The notes: generated by a model from the sequence alone, not told the origin. Counted from the first letter of the stretch, positions 1 through 8,055 are shown. The stretch: DNA of 22,737 bases from a bacterium Ga0077546 (GCA_001464165.1 LNEX01000310.1:1-22737); one strand, 5' to 3'. Made by a program: numbers and translations.

Positions 1-523
1 CTCCAACGAATCGGAATATCCAAGCCTGATACTGGAAGCCGGCTGCATATGCTTGTATCAGAGATTCGCCGGCCACTTTTGAGGCGCCGTAAAGCGAAGT
101 CTGCACCGGGAATGGTGCATCTTCTGGTGTGGGCACCAGGGAAGTCTCACCATATACAGAGCCTGTTGAAGAGAAGGCGATTTTTTTGATACCGCAATGC
201 CGCATTGCTTCAAGCACATTAAAAGTGCCGATTGTATTTATTTCGAGATCGCGCTTTGGGTGTTGCAAGCCGAACCTAACATCAGCATTGGCCGCCAAAT
301 GAAAAACAATGTCGCAGCCCTGCATTGATTGAACTAACTGCTGTGGAGAGCTAATATCGCCAACCGTCAGCGAGAAACGCTCAGAGAGCATTGCTTCAGC
401 GAGGAATGGCCGCTGTCCTGTGGAGAAATTGTCGAATCCAACTACACTGTTGCCAGCGGCTAGAAGGCGATCGACCAATGTGCTGCCGACAAAGCCAGCC
501 GCTCCAGTTACAAATGCTTTCAT
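1..523 (-). CDS. NAD-dependent nucleotide-sugar epimerase/dehydratase, 5' part (gene runs off the left edge)
   Basis: Reading the minus strand from an ATG at 523-521 gives an uninterrupted 174-residue N-terminal half of an extended short-chain dehydrogenase of the UDP-glucose 4-epimerase/NDP-sugar dehydratase type. It opens with MKAFVTGAAGFVGSTLVDRL, the TGxxGFxG Rossmann motif that binds NAD, followed by FDNFSTG, a DIVFHLAA strand and the catalytic YGASK (Y-x3-K) preceded by FSSTGSVYG. The protein continues beyond base 1. An AGAGGAG Shine-Dalgarno sequence (positions 539-533) lies 9 bases before the ATG, so the start is secure. The enzyme should interconvert nucleotide-activated sugars in the cytoplasm. 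The exact substrate cannot be read from half a protein. It is divergent from the YfhO-like gene and sits in a glycan cluster, which supports a role in precursor supply. Confidence 0.9.
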   Translation of the reverse strand, partial: MKAFVTGAAGFVGSTLVDRLLAAGNSVVGFDNFSTGQRPFLAEAMLSERFSLTVGDISSPQQLVQSMQGCDIVFHLAANADVRFGLQHPKRDLEINTIGTFNVLEAMRHCGIKKIAFSSTGSVYGETSLVPTPEDAPFPVQTSLYGASKVAGESLIQAYAAGFQYQAWIFRFVG

Positions 524-547
524 AACTAATGGCTCCTCTTTTGATTC

Positions 548-3313
548 TTGACGGCAACTGTTCCGAAAAGTGTCAAGATTCGAAAACTGGCCACTGATGG
601 GCAAATCTTGAAACGGACCACTAGTCATCCTCACTCTGTATACGGTATTATTTTCAATAAATTAAATCAAGTTTTAATTTCCCTCTGTGCGCCCCGAAGA
701 CAATTTCGAATTACAACTGCTTTGCATCATTTATTTAACAATTTTTCCAGTAGAACCAAAGAAGCAATCTGGTGTGGCTTGCTCTTAGTTGTGACTCTTA
801 ACATTTTGTTCTTCAAGTATATCTGGGGCGATAGAAGCATTCTCATGGCTTCCAGCTTGATATGTTGCATTCTACCCAACGGCACACCACCGATGTTCAG
901 AAGCATCGAAATGTTTGCTACTGCATGGCTCGTCGAGCCCACTTACAAAGTGATACACGATTCGCTTTTGCGGGGTGATGGCCTGCTCTGGAATCCATAT
1001 CTAGCAATGGGCAGTCCTCTCTGGGCCAATATTGTCATGCAGGTGGTGAATCCCTTGGCCTGGATAGCGGGGTTCCCTGAACCGTCACCAGAAACGGTGC
1101 TGCGTTATATCTTCACATACATGCTGTGCGCGGGCTTTCTTACATTCGTGTTTTTGCGCCAGTTCTTGCCACCATTGTTCAGTTCATTTGGCGCTCTTGC
1201 TTACATGCTCAACGGCTACTTCATGCTCTACATTGGCATGTCTGAGCTTTCCTCCTGCGCTCTGATTCCTGGCTTGTTCTATGCAGTAGAGAAGTTATTC
1301 AGGGAGCCAGGGGTAAAGAGTGTGGCGCTGCTGTCGCTTTTTACCGCCGCGATGGTGACCATATGCGGCATCCCCGAACTCAGTCTGCTAGCGGTATGCG
1401 GGGCAGGGCTCTATTTCCTTTTTAGACTCTTCACCGCAGGGAGTGATTCTGAATCTTCCCAATCTTCAAAAGAATCACGCGTCAGAATTGTTTCATCGTA
1501 TATCAGTGCCAATCTTCTGGCAGGGCTATACGCGGCCCCTCTCTTGCTCCCATTTGTCGAATTCTTACGTGAGTCATTCAATTCTCATGTCAGAACCGGT
1601 GATTTCATTCCAGCTGGACAAGAAGTTTTCCCTTTTGCTTCGGCAAATCTTATTACTTATTTGTCGCCATATTTTTTGTCTCCAATACTAAGATACTCAA
1701 CAGTTCAAAGTCCCTATCAGGGCTACACTGGTTTCTGGGGAATCACTGTCTTCTCGCTGGCGGTACTGGCGACGGTGCATGCCGTGATAACTTTGTTGAA
1801 CAAATCAACAGTGGTGACGAATCAAAACTTTAGAGTCAAGCAACTACTCTCAGTGTTTTGCGCATCGTCTGTGGTTCTTCTGCTAGCTAAAAAATTCGGT
1901 TGTCCTGCTTTGCAGTGGTTTGGTGCATTGCCGCTTTTCAGCATGATTCTGTACTGGAAGTATACAGAGCCAATAGTGGCTTTCCTTATTGCAACTCTTG
2001 CAGCGATCGGCTTGACCTGGCTTAGCGATAGTACCTTGAAGTTGAAGACGATTCGTGTCGTGGGTTTGTCAGTCTTTGTGGTTTACATATTGCTGGCTCT
2101 CACTTCTATTCCGCTTCAGAGGCAAGAAGCTCAGTTCTACTGTTACCTGATTATGGCCATTTCGATTGTGGTAATGGGGCTGTTCTTTTCGCTGGCATCT
2201 TTGGCCATCTCACAGCGAAGGAACGCAAAGCAAACCTGTCTATTTATCTTTGCAATGGCAGCTGTAGAGCTATTGCTAAATTTTTCAGGACCAAGTCTTT
2301 TTCGTGATTCAACTCCCAAGCGGGATAACAATCCCTATGCTGGTGCGCCATTCATTACTTTCCTGCAGCAGATGGACTGCAATCAGAGATATGAACGTCT
2401 CTTTGCTCAAGACTTGATACTGATAGGCAATTGGGCTAGTGCCTTTGGGTTGTATGATTCACGGGCCTACAATGCTCTTTACCCCAGAAGACTTATGCCC
2501 TTCTACCGAGCCTTCGCTTACGGCAACAAACCGGTTTCATTGGCGCCTGGCTGCTGGATGCCTGTGGGCAATTTCATTCCGGCTGACTTAACTGAGGAGC
2601 TTTACGGCTATGAGCCAGTTGTTGATCCCTTTATTAATACTGAGCGTGCCCTGCAAATATTGCGGCTTTGGCAGCTCACCTCGACTCGGATCATAGTGCG
2701 AAATGTTGACCATAAGAGCGCCCTACCTCTTGAAGTTTCGACGAAAGCTGGCTGCGAAGCGCCGCTCGTCTACGGCAAAGAAGTCAACATATTTGCTTTA
2801 TCTAAAATACTACCTAGAGCCGCTCTCTATTACCAAGTCGAGACTGCAGCGAATGAAAGCGCCGTTCTAGCGAAGCTGACAAATCTTGAATTTGACCCCT
2901 TTAGCAAAGCTGTGCTTGAACGGGCCGACCTTGGTGATAAGGAGCTGCTGAGCCTGAGTAGATTCTCAGTGGCGCAGAAAGATGTAGAACCACAGAGAAT
3001 AACCAAGTATAAAGGCGAGATTGTCGATATAGAAGTGCAGGCAAAACACCCGGGGCTTTTGGTTCTAAATGACATTTTCTATCCTGGCTGGCAGGCCTTT
3101 ATCGATGGCCAGGAAGCAAAAATTATCCACGCTAACTATTTATTCCGTGGTGTATTGGTTCCAGCTGGAAACCATTTGGTGACATTCAGATATAAGCCAA
3201 TGTCTCTACTCATAGGCATAGGCCTAGCGGTCTTGGGTGTGATCATTCTGGCTGGCTGGTGGAGTATAAGCACAATCGCTGAGCGCAAGAGGAAAACAGA
3301 AAAATTTGATTGA
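548..3313 (+). CDS. YfhO-family multi-span membrane protein (GT-C fold glycosyltransferase-like)
   Basis: A long polytopic membrane protein with about a dozen hydrophobic segments from residue 74 to about 575, then a soluble region of about 300 residues and a final membrane helix near residue 890. The early GDGLLWNPYLAMGSP stretch and the C-terminal PGWQAFIDG...VPAGNHLVTFRYKP block are hallmarks of the YfhO family (GT-C superfamily), some members of which glycosylate lipoteichoic acid or other envelope polymers with lipid-linked sugars. Extent: the frame is open from a TTG at 548, but residues 1-70 are not hydrophobic or family-like, no Shine-Dalgarno precedes 548, and only 24 bases would remain for divergent promoters. 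A start at TTG 608 or TTG 722 is therefore as likely. The 3' end overlaps the next gene by 8 bases, implying co-transcription. The specific sugar and acceptor are unknown. Confidence 0.85.
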   Translation: MTATVPKSVKIRKLATDGQILKRTTSHPHSVYGIIFNKLNQVLISLCAPRRQFRITTALHHLFNNFSSRTKEAIWCGLLLVVTLNILFFKYIWGDRSILMASSLICCILPNGTPPMFRSIEMFATAWLVEPTYKVIHDSLLRGDGLLWNPYLAMGSPLWANIVMQVVNPLAWIAGFPEPSPETVLRYIFTYMLCAGFLTFVFLRQFLPPLFSSFGALAYMLNGYFMLYIGMSELSSCALIPGLFYAVEKLFREPGVKSVALLSLFTAAMVTICGIPELSLLAVCGAGLYFLFRLFTAGSDSESSQSSKESRVRIVSSYISANLLAGLYAAPLLLPFVEFLRESFNSHVRTGDFIPAGQEVFPFASANLITYLSPYFLSPILRYSTVQSPYQGYTGFWGITVFSLAVLATVHAVITLLNKSTVVTNQNFRVKQLLSVFCASSVVLLLAKKFGCPALQWFGALPLFSMILYWKYTEPIVAFLIATLAAIGLTWLSDSTLKLKTIRVVGLSVFVVYILLALTSIPLQRQEAQFYCYLIMAISIVVMGLFFSLASLAISQRRNAKQTCLFIFAMAAVELLLNFSGPSLFRDSTPKRDNNPYAGAPFITFLQQMDCNQRYERLFAQDLILIGNWASAFGLYDSRAYNALYPRRLMPFYRAFAYGNKPVSLAPGCWMPVGNFIPADLTEELYGYEPVVDPFINTERALQILRLWQLTSTRIIVRNVDHKSALPLEVSTKAGCEAPLVYGKEVNIFALSKILPRAALYYQVETAANESAVLAKLTNLEFDPFSKAVLERADLGDKELLSLSRFSVAQKDVEPQRITKYKGEIVDIEVQAKHPGLLVLNDIFYPGWQAFIDGQEAKIIHANYLFRGVLVPAGNHLVTFRYKPMSLLIGIGLAVLGVIILAGWWSISTIAERKRKTEKFD

Positions 3314-4766
3314 GGAATTTACTTGTCCAGTTTGTGATTGGCCAGAAACTAGCTATCAGTATCACTATAAAGATGCAGCAATACATAGGTGCAACGGTTG
3401 TGGCCTGTCGAGCAGGCATCCTCAGTCGCTTACTTCTGGAGAGGTAACGGCCCCTGAGGCGCCGAGATTGCAAAAAGCGAAGAATTTGGAAGCCTCACTG
3501 GCTGGCGATTTGCTCAAGAAAGCGGATGTTAAGTCAAATGTTCTGATTGTCTCGAACCAGAGTGAACAGCAGCTGACTAAGGAACTGACCGGCCTTGGTA
3601 TAGAGTTCAGCCAGCAAAGCGCAGCCGCTTTTCTTGCTGATTCTGCCAGTACATTGGTCAACAGCGTTGTGCTTTGCTCTGTCATAGACACAACTACATC
3701 GCCCAATTTGGTGATAGAAAAAGTCCGTACCAGACTAAAGCCTGGTGCCCCGCTTCTTATCATTGGCACTCGTTTTCATAGACACCTGCCTCCTGCTGGT
3801 TTGAACAACAATCGTAACTGGCAGGCTGAGCTCAATTTTGCTTTTTCTAGACCAACATTGCAGTTGCTCCTCGAAAAACATGGCTTCGGAGAGATTGCCT
3901 TGACCTCTGACGGAACCACCTCACAGTTCCGTCCAGTCATTCACGCAAAAGCAATGAGTAGCCTGAAGCAGAAGCGCATACTTTCTGTCGTTATGCCTGT
4001 CTACAACGAAAAGGAAACTTTCTCCAAAGTGCTTTCTCTTGTGCAAAAGAAACAAGTAGAAGGTATCGACGAAATCGAAATCATTATTGTTGAGAGCAAT
4101 TCTACCGATGGAAGTCGTGAAGCCGTGCGCGAGCAGGTTGCTCAAGATCCTCAAATTAAGGCGATTTTTGAAGATCGCCCTCGGGGAAAGGGTCACGCTG
4201 TGCGTGAGGGCTTTAAACATGCAACAGGCGAAATTATCCTGATTCAAGATGCCGATCTCGAATATGACATAGATGACTATGATGCTCTGGTTCAGCCGCT
4301 ATTGGCCTATCGTCAGTGCTTTGTACTAGGAACCAGGCATAGTGGCGACTGGAAGATTCGCAAGTTTGCCGGTCAAGAATCGCTGGCAGCAGTCCTCAAT
4401 GTCGGACACATATTTTTTAGGATGCTCATCAATCTGCTTTATGCACAGTCTCTCTCAGATCCTTTTACTATGTTCAAGGTCTTGCGGAGAGAATGTCTCT
4501 ATAACCTTTACTTTGAGTGTAATCGCTTTGACTTCGATCACGAACTGTTGATTAAGTTGGTAAAAAAAGGATACACACCGATTGAGATTCCAATTAACTA
4601 CAACTCGCGCTCGTTTGCCGAAGGTAAGAAAGTAACATTTTGGAAGGACCCCTTAACATGGCTGGTGGCTGATTTTAAGTATCTTCATGCTAACCCGTTT
4701 AATACCACCAGCAGTAGCGTTGTTGCGCTGTCTGAATCGCAAGAACCACAACATAAATATGAATGA
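3306..4766 (+). CDS. Zinc ribbon / degenerate methyltransferase / GT2 (DPM1-like) fusion glycosyltransferase
   Basis: Three parts are visible. Residues 7-32 hold a four-cysteine zinc ribbon (C7, C10, C29, C32) like the one at the start of many sugar C-methyltransferases. Residues about 75-205 look like the remains of a class I SAM methyltransferase: strand VLIVSN, then a RLKPGAPLLIIG-type motif and LLLEKHGF, but no glycine-rich SAM loop. Residues 225-470 are a complete family 2 glycosyltransferase: LSVVMPVYNE, IIIVESNSTDGS, RPRGKGHAVREG, and the metal-binding QDADLEYD (D315-A-D317). This GT2 type resembles dolichyl/polyprenyl-phosphate sugar synthases, which charge a lipid phosphate with a sugar from a nucleotide donor at the inner membrane face. 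The start is TTG with AGAGG 13 bases upstream. It overlaps both neighbours (8 bases upstream; ATGA downstream). The methyltransferase part is probably non-catalytic. Confidence 0.85.
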   Translation: MIEEFTCPVCDWPETSYQYHYKDAAIHRCNGCGLSSRHPQSLTSGEVTAPEAPRLQKAKNLEASLAGDLLKKADVKSNVLIVSNQSEQQLTKELTGLGIEFSQQSAAAFLADSASTLVNSVVLCSVIDTTTSPNLVIEKVRTRLKPGAPLLIIGTRFHRHLPPAGLNNNRNWQAELNFAFSRPTLQLLLEKHGFGEIALTSDGTTSQFRPVIHAKAMSSLKQKRILSVVMPVYNEKETFSKVLSLVQKKQVEGIDEIEIIIVESNSTDGSREAVREQVAQDPQIKAIFEDRPRGKGHAVREGFKHATGEIILIQDADLEYDIDDYDALVQPLLAYRQCFVLGTRHSGDWKIRKFAGQESLAAVLNVGHIFFRMLINLLYAQSLSDPFTMFKVLRRECLYNLYFECNRFDFDHELLIKLVKKGYTPIEIPINYNSRSFAEGKKVTFWKDPLTWLVADFKYLHANPFNTTSSSVVALSESQEPQHKYE

Positions 4767-5542
4767 ATGGGTACAATAATCGACAAGGGCAATTGGTGAG
4801 GTATAAATTGAAGCGGGTCCTCGGCACATATACTTGGCCCAAAAGTTTTCCTGAACTGACGGCCGAGCAGCAACATATTAGCGACGATTTTATGCAGTTT
4901 TGGCATGAACGGCTCGCCCAGAACACTTCATTTCGTCTTATCGAGCAATTCAATCACGGGTATTCAGTCAGGCACGCTCCCAGTCAATTTTTGCGCACTC
5001 TAGAAATTGGCGCTGGCTTGGGCGAGCATTTGCAACAAGAAAAACTGAACCCAGATCAGCGAAGTAATTACACCGCCATAGAACTGCGAGACAATATGGC
5101 GGCTAAGCTGAGAGAAAGAAGCCCTGATATTAATGTCGTCGTTGGTGATTGCCAGAAGCGTCTAGATTTTCCTGATGGTCATTTCGATCGCATTATCGCC
5201 ATACATGTGCTGGAGCACCTTCCGGACTTGCCAAAGGCGATTAGTGAAATACACCGTCTCTGCAACAAAGATGGTCAATTCTCGGTGGTGATTCCCTGTG
5301 AGGGTGGCTTAGCTTATCAGTTTGCCCGAATAATTTCGTCTCAGCGCCTGTTCGAAAAACGCTACAAGCAGCCCTATAGCTGGTTTATAGAAAGAGAGCA
5401 TATCAATTTACCGGCTGAGATTTTGCACGTTGTGAAACAGCACTTCGAGATTCAGAATCAAGAATTCTTTCCCCTCGTTGTTCCGCTAATCCACTGTAAT
5501 CTCTGCATTGGTTTGACTCTGAAACCCAAGATACTTAGCTAA
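4763..5542 (+). CDS. Class I SAM-dependent methyltransferase
   Basis: A 259-residue cytoplasmic protein with the full class I methyltransferase core. Motif I EIGAGLGEH is at residues 81-89, an acidic ribose-binding position follows in YTAIELRD, VVVGDCQKRLDFPDGHFD covers motifs II/III, and IIAIHVLEHLPD at 144-155 is the methyltransf_11 signature. The C-terminal half has EREHINLPAEIL, seen in methyltransferases of polysaccharide clusters. The ATG overlaps the preceding TGA (ATGA), so it is translationally coupled to the GT2 fusion and probably methylates a sugar or lipid-linked glycan intermediate. The substrate is not determinable. It ends convergently, 15 bases before the end of the transaldolase gene. 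Confidence 0.85.
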   Translation: MNGYNNRQGQLVRYKLKRVLGTYTWPKSFPELTAEQQHISDDFMQFWHERLAQNTSFRLIEQFNHGYSVRHAPSQFLRTLEIGAGLGEHLQQEKLNPDQRSNYTAIELRDNMAAKLRERSPDINVVVGDCQKRLDFPDGHFDRIIAIHVLEHLPDLPKAISEIHRLCNKDGQFSVVIPCEGGLAYQFARIISSQRLFEKRYKQPYSWFIEREHINLPAEILHVVKQHFEIQNQEFFPLVVPLIHCNLCIGLTLKPKILS

Positions 5543-5557
5543 TGTTAGCTAGAAATC

Positions 5558-6328
5558 TCAGCTAGAAACAGGCTCAGCTTTATTGACCTGGTATCCAACC
5601 GCTTGCGCGTCATTGAAAAACATTTTGACTGTGTCTAAAGATACTTGGTCAAGATCCCCACCAAGCAGAGGCATCTTCTTGAGCAAATCTTCTGTCATGG
5701 TGATGATGTGACAACCAACTTCTTCGGCTTGCACTAAATTTAGTAGCTCGCGAGGACTGGCCCACAGTAATTCAACGTGAGGATATTGAGCTAAGTATGC
5801 TACGCATTTTTTCATAACAGGAACTGGCTCCCTACCAGAATCAGCGATTCTGCCGGCAAAGACTGAAATAATTCCAGCCGCCGCAGGAGACAAGAGCGGC
5901 GCTACTGCCTGAACCTGATCAAAGGTGGTTATGGCCGTGACATTCAAGCAAATCCCTTCTGCGGAAAGTTGTTGAATTATAGAGCTGGTTGACTGGCCGC
6001 GGGTGTTGGTAACGGGAATCTTCACTACCACATTGTCGCCCCAGGAGGCGATAGTGCGAGCCTGTTCAGCCATTTCGTCAAGTTCATCGGAAAAGACTTC
6101 GAAAGAAATGGGTTTGTCTTTGATAACACTCAAAACATCTCGAGCAAACTGTTCGTAGTCTGTGACCCCAGACTTTTTCATTAGTGTTGGATTTGTTGTA
6201 AAGCCAGCCAGCCAGGTGTCGTGACTGCGAGCCAGCATTGCCGCTTTGTCAGCACCATCGGCAAAAATTTTGATACGGAGAAGCCTGGGTATTTGCAGAT
6301 GCAGAGTCTCTAAGTCAAATTTTTTCAT
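5558..6328 (-). CDS. Transaldolase-family protein
   Basis: Transaldolases move a dihydroxyacetone unit between sugar phosphates through a Schiff base, for example making sedoheptulose-7-phosphate from fructose-6-phosphate and erythrose-4-phosphate. With the ATG at 6328 the product has 256 residues, the size of the short TalB/FSA-like group. Visible motifs: FADGAD (residues 22-27), GFTTNPTLMKKSGVTDYE (42-59), SFEVFSDE, the Schiff-base lysine K103 in VVVKIPVTNTRG, LNVTAI, SVFAGRIADSGR, LLWASPRE, GCHIITMT and SLDTVKMFF. The frame is open further to a TTG at 6355, but neither start has a clear Shine-Dalgarno, and homology begins after the ATG. It is reverse to the flanking glycan genes and is followed upstream by the SIS gene (103-base gap), which also acts on heptulose phosphates. 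It could therefore be a cluster-dedicated enzyme rather than the housekeeping pentose-phosphate one. Confidence 0.88.
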   Translation of the reverse strand: MKKFDLETLHLQIPRLLRIKIFADGADKAAMLARSHDTWLAGFTTNPTLMKKSGVTDYEQFARDVLSVIKDKPISFEVFSDELDEMAEQARTIASWGDNVVVKIPVTNTRGQSTSSIIQQLSAEGICLNVTAITTFDQVQAVAPLLSPAAAGIISVFAGRIADSGREPVPVMKKCVAYLAQYPHVELLWASPRELLNLVQAEEVGCHIITMTEDLLKKMPLLGGDLDQVSLDTVKMFFNDAQAVGYQVNKAEPVSS

Positions 6329-6431
6329 AGAATCACTAGTAATGTAATGGGTCAAAAATTGCCTAACTAGTAACGTTCATACCCAAATTTTGAACAATAT
6401 TAGCAGAAATTCAAATTTGCTCTGCTGAGCA

Positions 6432-6989
6432 CTACTTTGCCGAGAGAGATTCCCATTTTGCCTGGTTCATCTGTAGCTGGGGATGGCTCACGACAAACTC
6501 GCCCTGGGGATTCGGTACGCGAATGTAGGCCTGTGCCTTTTCACCGAGGAAGCCGCCGTCCTTGCCAGCTATGCCAACAACGGTGGCATTGACACTTTCA
6601 GCTAGCTTGATAGCATTGACAAGATTCATACTGACTTCATTAACAACACTGCCTCCGCCCACAGAAAACACAAACAATCCATCTTTCTCACTGATGCGAC
6701 TGGTTTTGAGCCAGTTTGAAAGAGTGGTCTCCCAGCCTTCATCGTTGACCCGCGCAGTTAGTTCTGAAACATTGTCATAAGGTGCATAGGCTTCTAGGTT
6801 GCAGAGTTTTCTGAAGTCACAAACTGCATGAGAGGCGTGCCCGGCTCCGCCACCGGAACCAATTACAAAAAGACGCCCTCCTCGGTCTCGAACGCTACGA
6901 ACAAGTTCAGCTACTTTATCAATCTGCTTCATGTCAAGCTGGTTAATTACAGTGCTGCAGCATTTTAGAAATTCTTCGGTGAAGTTCAT
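6432..6989 (-). CDS. SIS-domain phosphoheptose isomerase-like protein (GmhA-like), apparently lacking a C-terminal catalytic segment
   Basis: SIS domain proteins of this type isomerise ketose/aldose phosphates; GmhA converts sedoheptulose-7-phosphate to heptose-7-phosphate. From the ATG at 6989 (GTGGGAAAA just upstream) the product has 185 residues. It shows VIGSGGGAGHASHAVCDFRK at about 43-62, then YAPYDNVSELTARVNDEGWE, FSVGGGS and VVGIAGKDGG, all typical of a sugar-phosphate SIS subfamily found in LPS/capsule clusters. As I recall that subfamily, VNP is followed by a helix of the TPHTEAFQAVVWHLL type before VSHP...KWES. Here NPQGEF runs directly into VVSHPQLQ, so about 15 residues that include catalytic/binding positions seem to be missing (near 6490-6505), without loss of frame. 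An alternative start is TTG 7004. The fold is confident; activity is doubtful. Confidence 0.83.
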   Translation of the reverse strand: MNFTEEFLKCCSTVINQLDMKQIDKVAELVRSVRDRGGRLFVIGSGGGAGHASHAVCDFRKLCNLEAYAPYDNVSELTARVNDEGWETTLSNWLKTSRISEKDGLFVFSVGGGSVVNEVSMNLVNAIKLAESVNATVVGIAGKDGGFLGEKAQAYIRVPNPQGEFVVSHPQLQMNQAKWESLSAK

Positions 6990-7050
6990 TGGTTTTTCCC
7001 ACAACTATTTCGCTATCTTATCTTTTCAGCCGTGCCCCTGTAAGGTTTTC

Positions 7051-7080
7051 TGCCAAGTTTCGTCAAGTTTTGCCAAGTAA
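7051..7080. repeat. Three tandem 10-bp direct repeats in the divergent intergenic region
   Basis: TGCCAAGTTT, CGTCAAGTTT and TGCCAAGTAA follow one another with an exact 10-base period, sharing the core CAAGT. They lie between the divergent SIS gene and the methyltransferase gene, and the third copy overlaps a candidate -35 element. Direct repeats one helical turn apart are a common layout for cooperative regulator binding, so an operator is plausible. No regulator is identified. Confidence 0.5.
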
Positions 7081-7098
7081 TCTATTCACACGTACACT
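7070..7098 (+). promoter_or_regulatory. Candidate sigma-70-type promoter for the 7125-14187 operon
   Basis: TTGCCA (7070-7075, five of six matches to TTGACA) is followed after exactly 17 bases by TACACT (7093-7098, four of six matches to TATAAT). A start near 7105 would lie about 20 bases before the ATG at 7125. The -35 element overlaps the third 10-bp direct repeat. It is an inference from consensus matching only. Confidence 0.4.
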
Positions 7099-7124
7099 AA
7101 TATTCCACTTAATCAGTTCGACCA

Positions 7125-7233
7125 ATGACAAATCAGGCAGGAACCACTGACAAGCTCAAGAACACCGAGGGGGAATGCAATCTGCCCCATTTGCCAAAGC
7201 GCAACCAATAAAGTTGGCGATAAAACGGGCCAA
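7125..7233 (+). other. Detached N-terminal coding segment of the methyltransferase (first half of zinc ribbon, out of frame with the ATG)
   Basis: An ATG at 7125 starts MTNQAGTTDKLKNTEGECN and then meets a stop at 7209. One base further along, from 7183, the frame of the downstream methyltransferase reads CPICQSATNKVGDKTGQVIK and joins seamlessly to the protein that follows. CPIC is the missing partner of the CQTCG pair, so the true gene most likely starts at 7125 and has a +1 shift near 7182. A rare non-ATG start (for example ATC at 7180, 6 bases after GAGGGGG) is the less likely alternative. Confidence 0.6.
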
Positions 7234-8046
7234 GTGATAAAGAGAGCTTTCTCCTTATCGCATTGCCAGACTTGTGGCTTTTACTATGTCGACAACCCTG
7301 AGACTGACTATGCGCTTGTGTACGACCGCAACTACTATCAAGGGCGTGGAGCTGACCAATCGATTGATTATATCTACGAATTCGATCATCATCAGACCAC
7401 TGTTCGCAATTACGAATGGCAAGGAATTGTTACTATCATTAGCCATTTTCTCAAGAATCTAGAGGGCAAAAATTGGCTCGACTACGGCTGCGGCACCGGT
7501 GGTCTGTTAAGGTACGGTGAGCAGAATTACGACATAAAAATGTACGGCTTTGATCAAGGCTGGGCAGTCGAGCGGGCTCAGGCCGCGGGAATGCGGATAG
7601 TGCAAGAAGAGTCTTTGGCAAGTTATCGACAATGCTTTGATGTCATTACTGCAATAGAAGTACTTGAGCATTGTTTAGACCCCATTAGTGAACTGCAACG
7701 CATCAGAAGTTTGCTCAAGCCTGGCGGATTATTCTTTTACACAACAGGCAACAGTCAACCATTTGAAAAAAATATTCTCAACTGGCCTTACTTTGCTCCA
7801 GAGATACATATCAGTCTGTTTCAGCCCAGAACAATGGCCTACGCCCTTAAGAAATGTGGATTTCAAGTTGAGGACGGATATTTTCTTCCTGGTCTGGAAG
7901 AGCTTATTCGCTACAAGGTCTTAAAAGCACTGAGCTTCAAAGATATGAGCTTGACTGAGAAATGGTTGCCATGGGCAGCACTGGCTCGCATCGTGGACAA
8001 AAAATATCGCATTTCTGAGTATCCAATTGCTCGAGCGGAGAGGTGA
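7234..8046 (+). CDS. Zinc-ribbon class I SAM methyltransferase (main frame; true N-terminus lies upstream)
   Basis: The frame open from GTG 7234 encodes 270 residues of a sugar methyltransferase of the Methyltransf_13/C-methyltransferase type. CQTCGFYYV near the N-terminus is the second zinc-ribbon cysteine pair. YDRNYYQGRG follows, then motif I WLDYGCGTGGLL (81-92), FDVITAIEVLEHCLDP (about 129-144), LLKPGGLFFYTTGN and WPYFAPEIHISLFQPRTMAYAL near the C-terminus. The first cysteine pair (CPIC) sits in the same frame at 7183-7194 but without a normal start codon, so GTG 7234 is probably an artefact of a frameshift. It is followed 60 bases later by the SDR gene and probably acts on a nucleotide sugar or glycan. 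Confidence 0.82.
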   Translation: MIKRAFSLSHCQTCGFYYVDNPETDYALVYDRNYYQGRGADQSIDYIYEFDHHQTTVRNYEWQGIVTIISHFLKNLEGKNWLDYGCGTGGLLRYGEQNYDIKMYGFDQGWAVERAQAAGMRIVQEESLASYRQCFDVITAIEVLEHCLDPISELQRIRSLLKPGGLFFYTTGNSQPFEKNILNWPYFAPEIHISLFQPRTMAYALKKCGFQVEDGYFLPGLEELIRYKVLKALSFKDMSLTEKWLPWAALARIVDKKYRISEYPIARAER

Positions 8047-8055
8047 CAATTTCGG

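Noticed and set aside
4342..4551. Forward open frame of 69 codons inside the GT2 gene
   Set aside because: It lies wholly within a well-supported GT2 domain in another frame and has no recognisable features.
5537..5550. AGCTAA-TG-TTAGCT inverted repeat between the convergent methyltransferase and transaldolase genes, as a terminator
   Set aside because: AT-rich stem, loop too small unless shortened to five pairs, and no T run on either strand.
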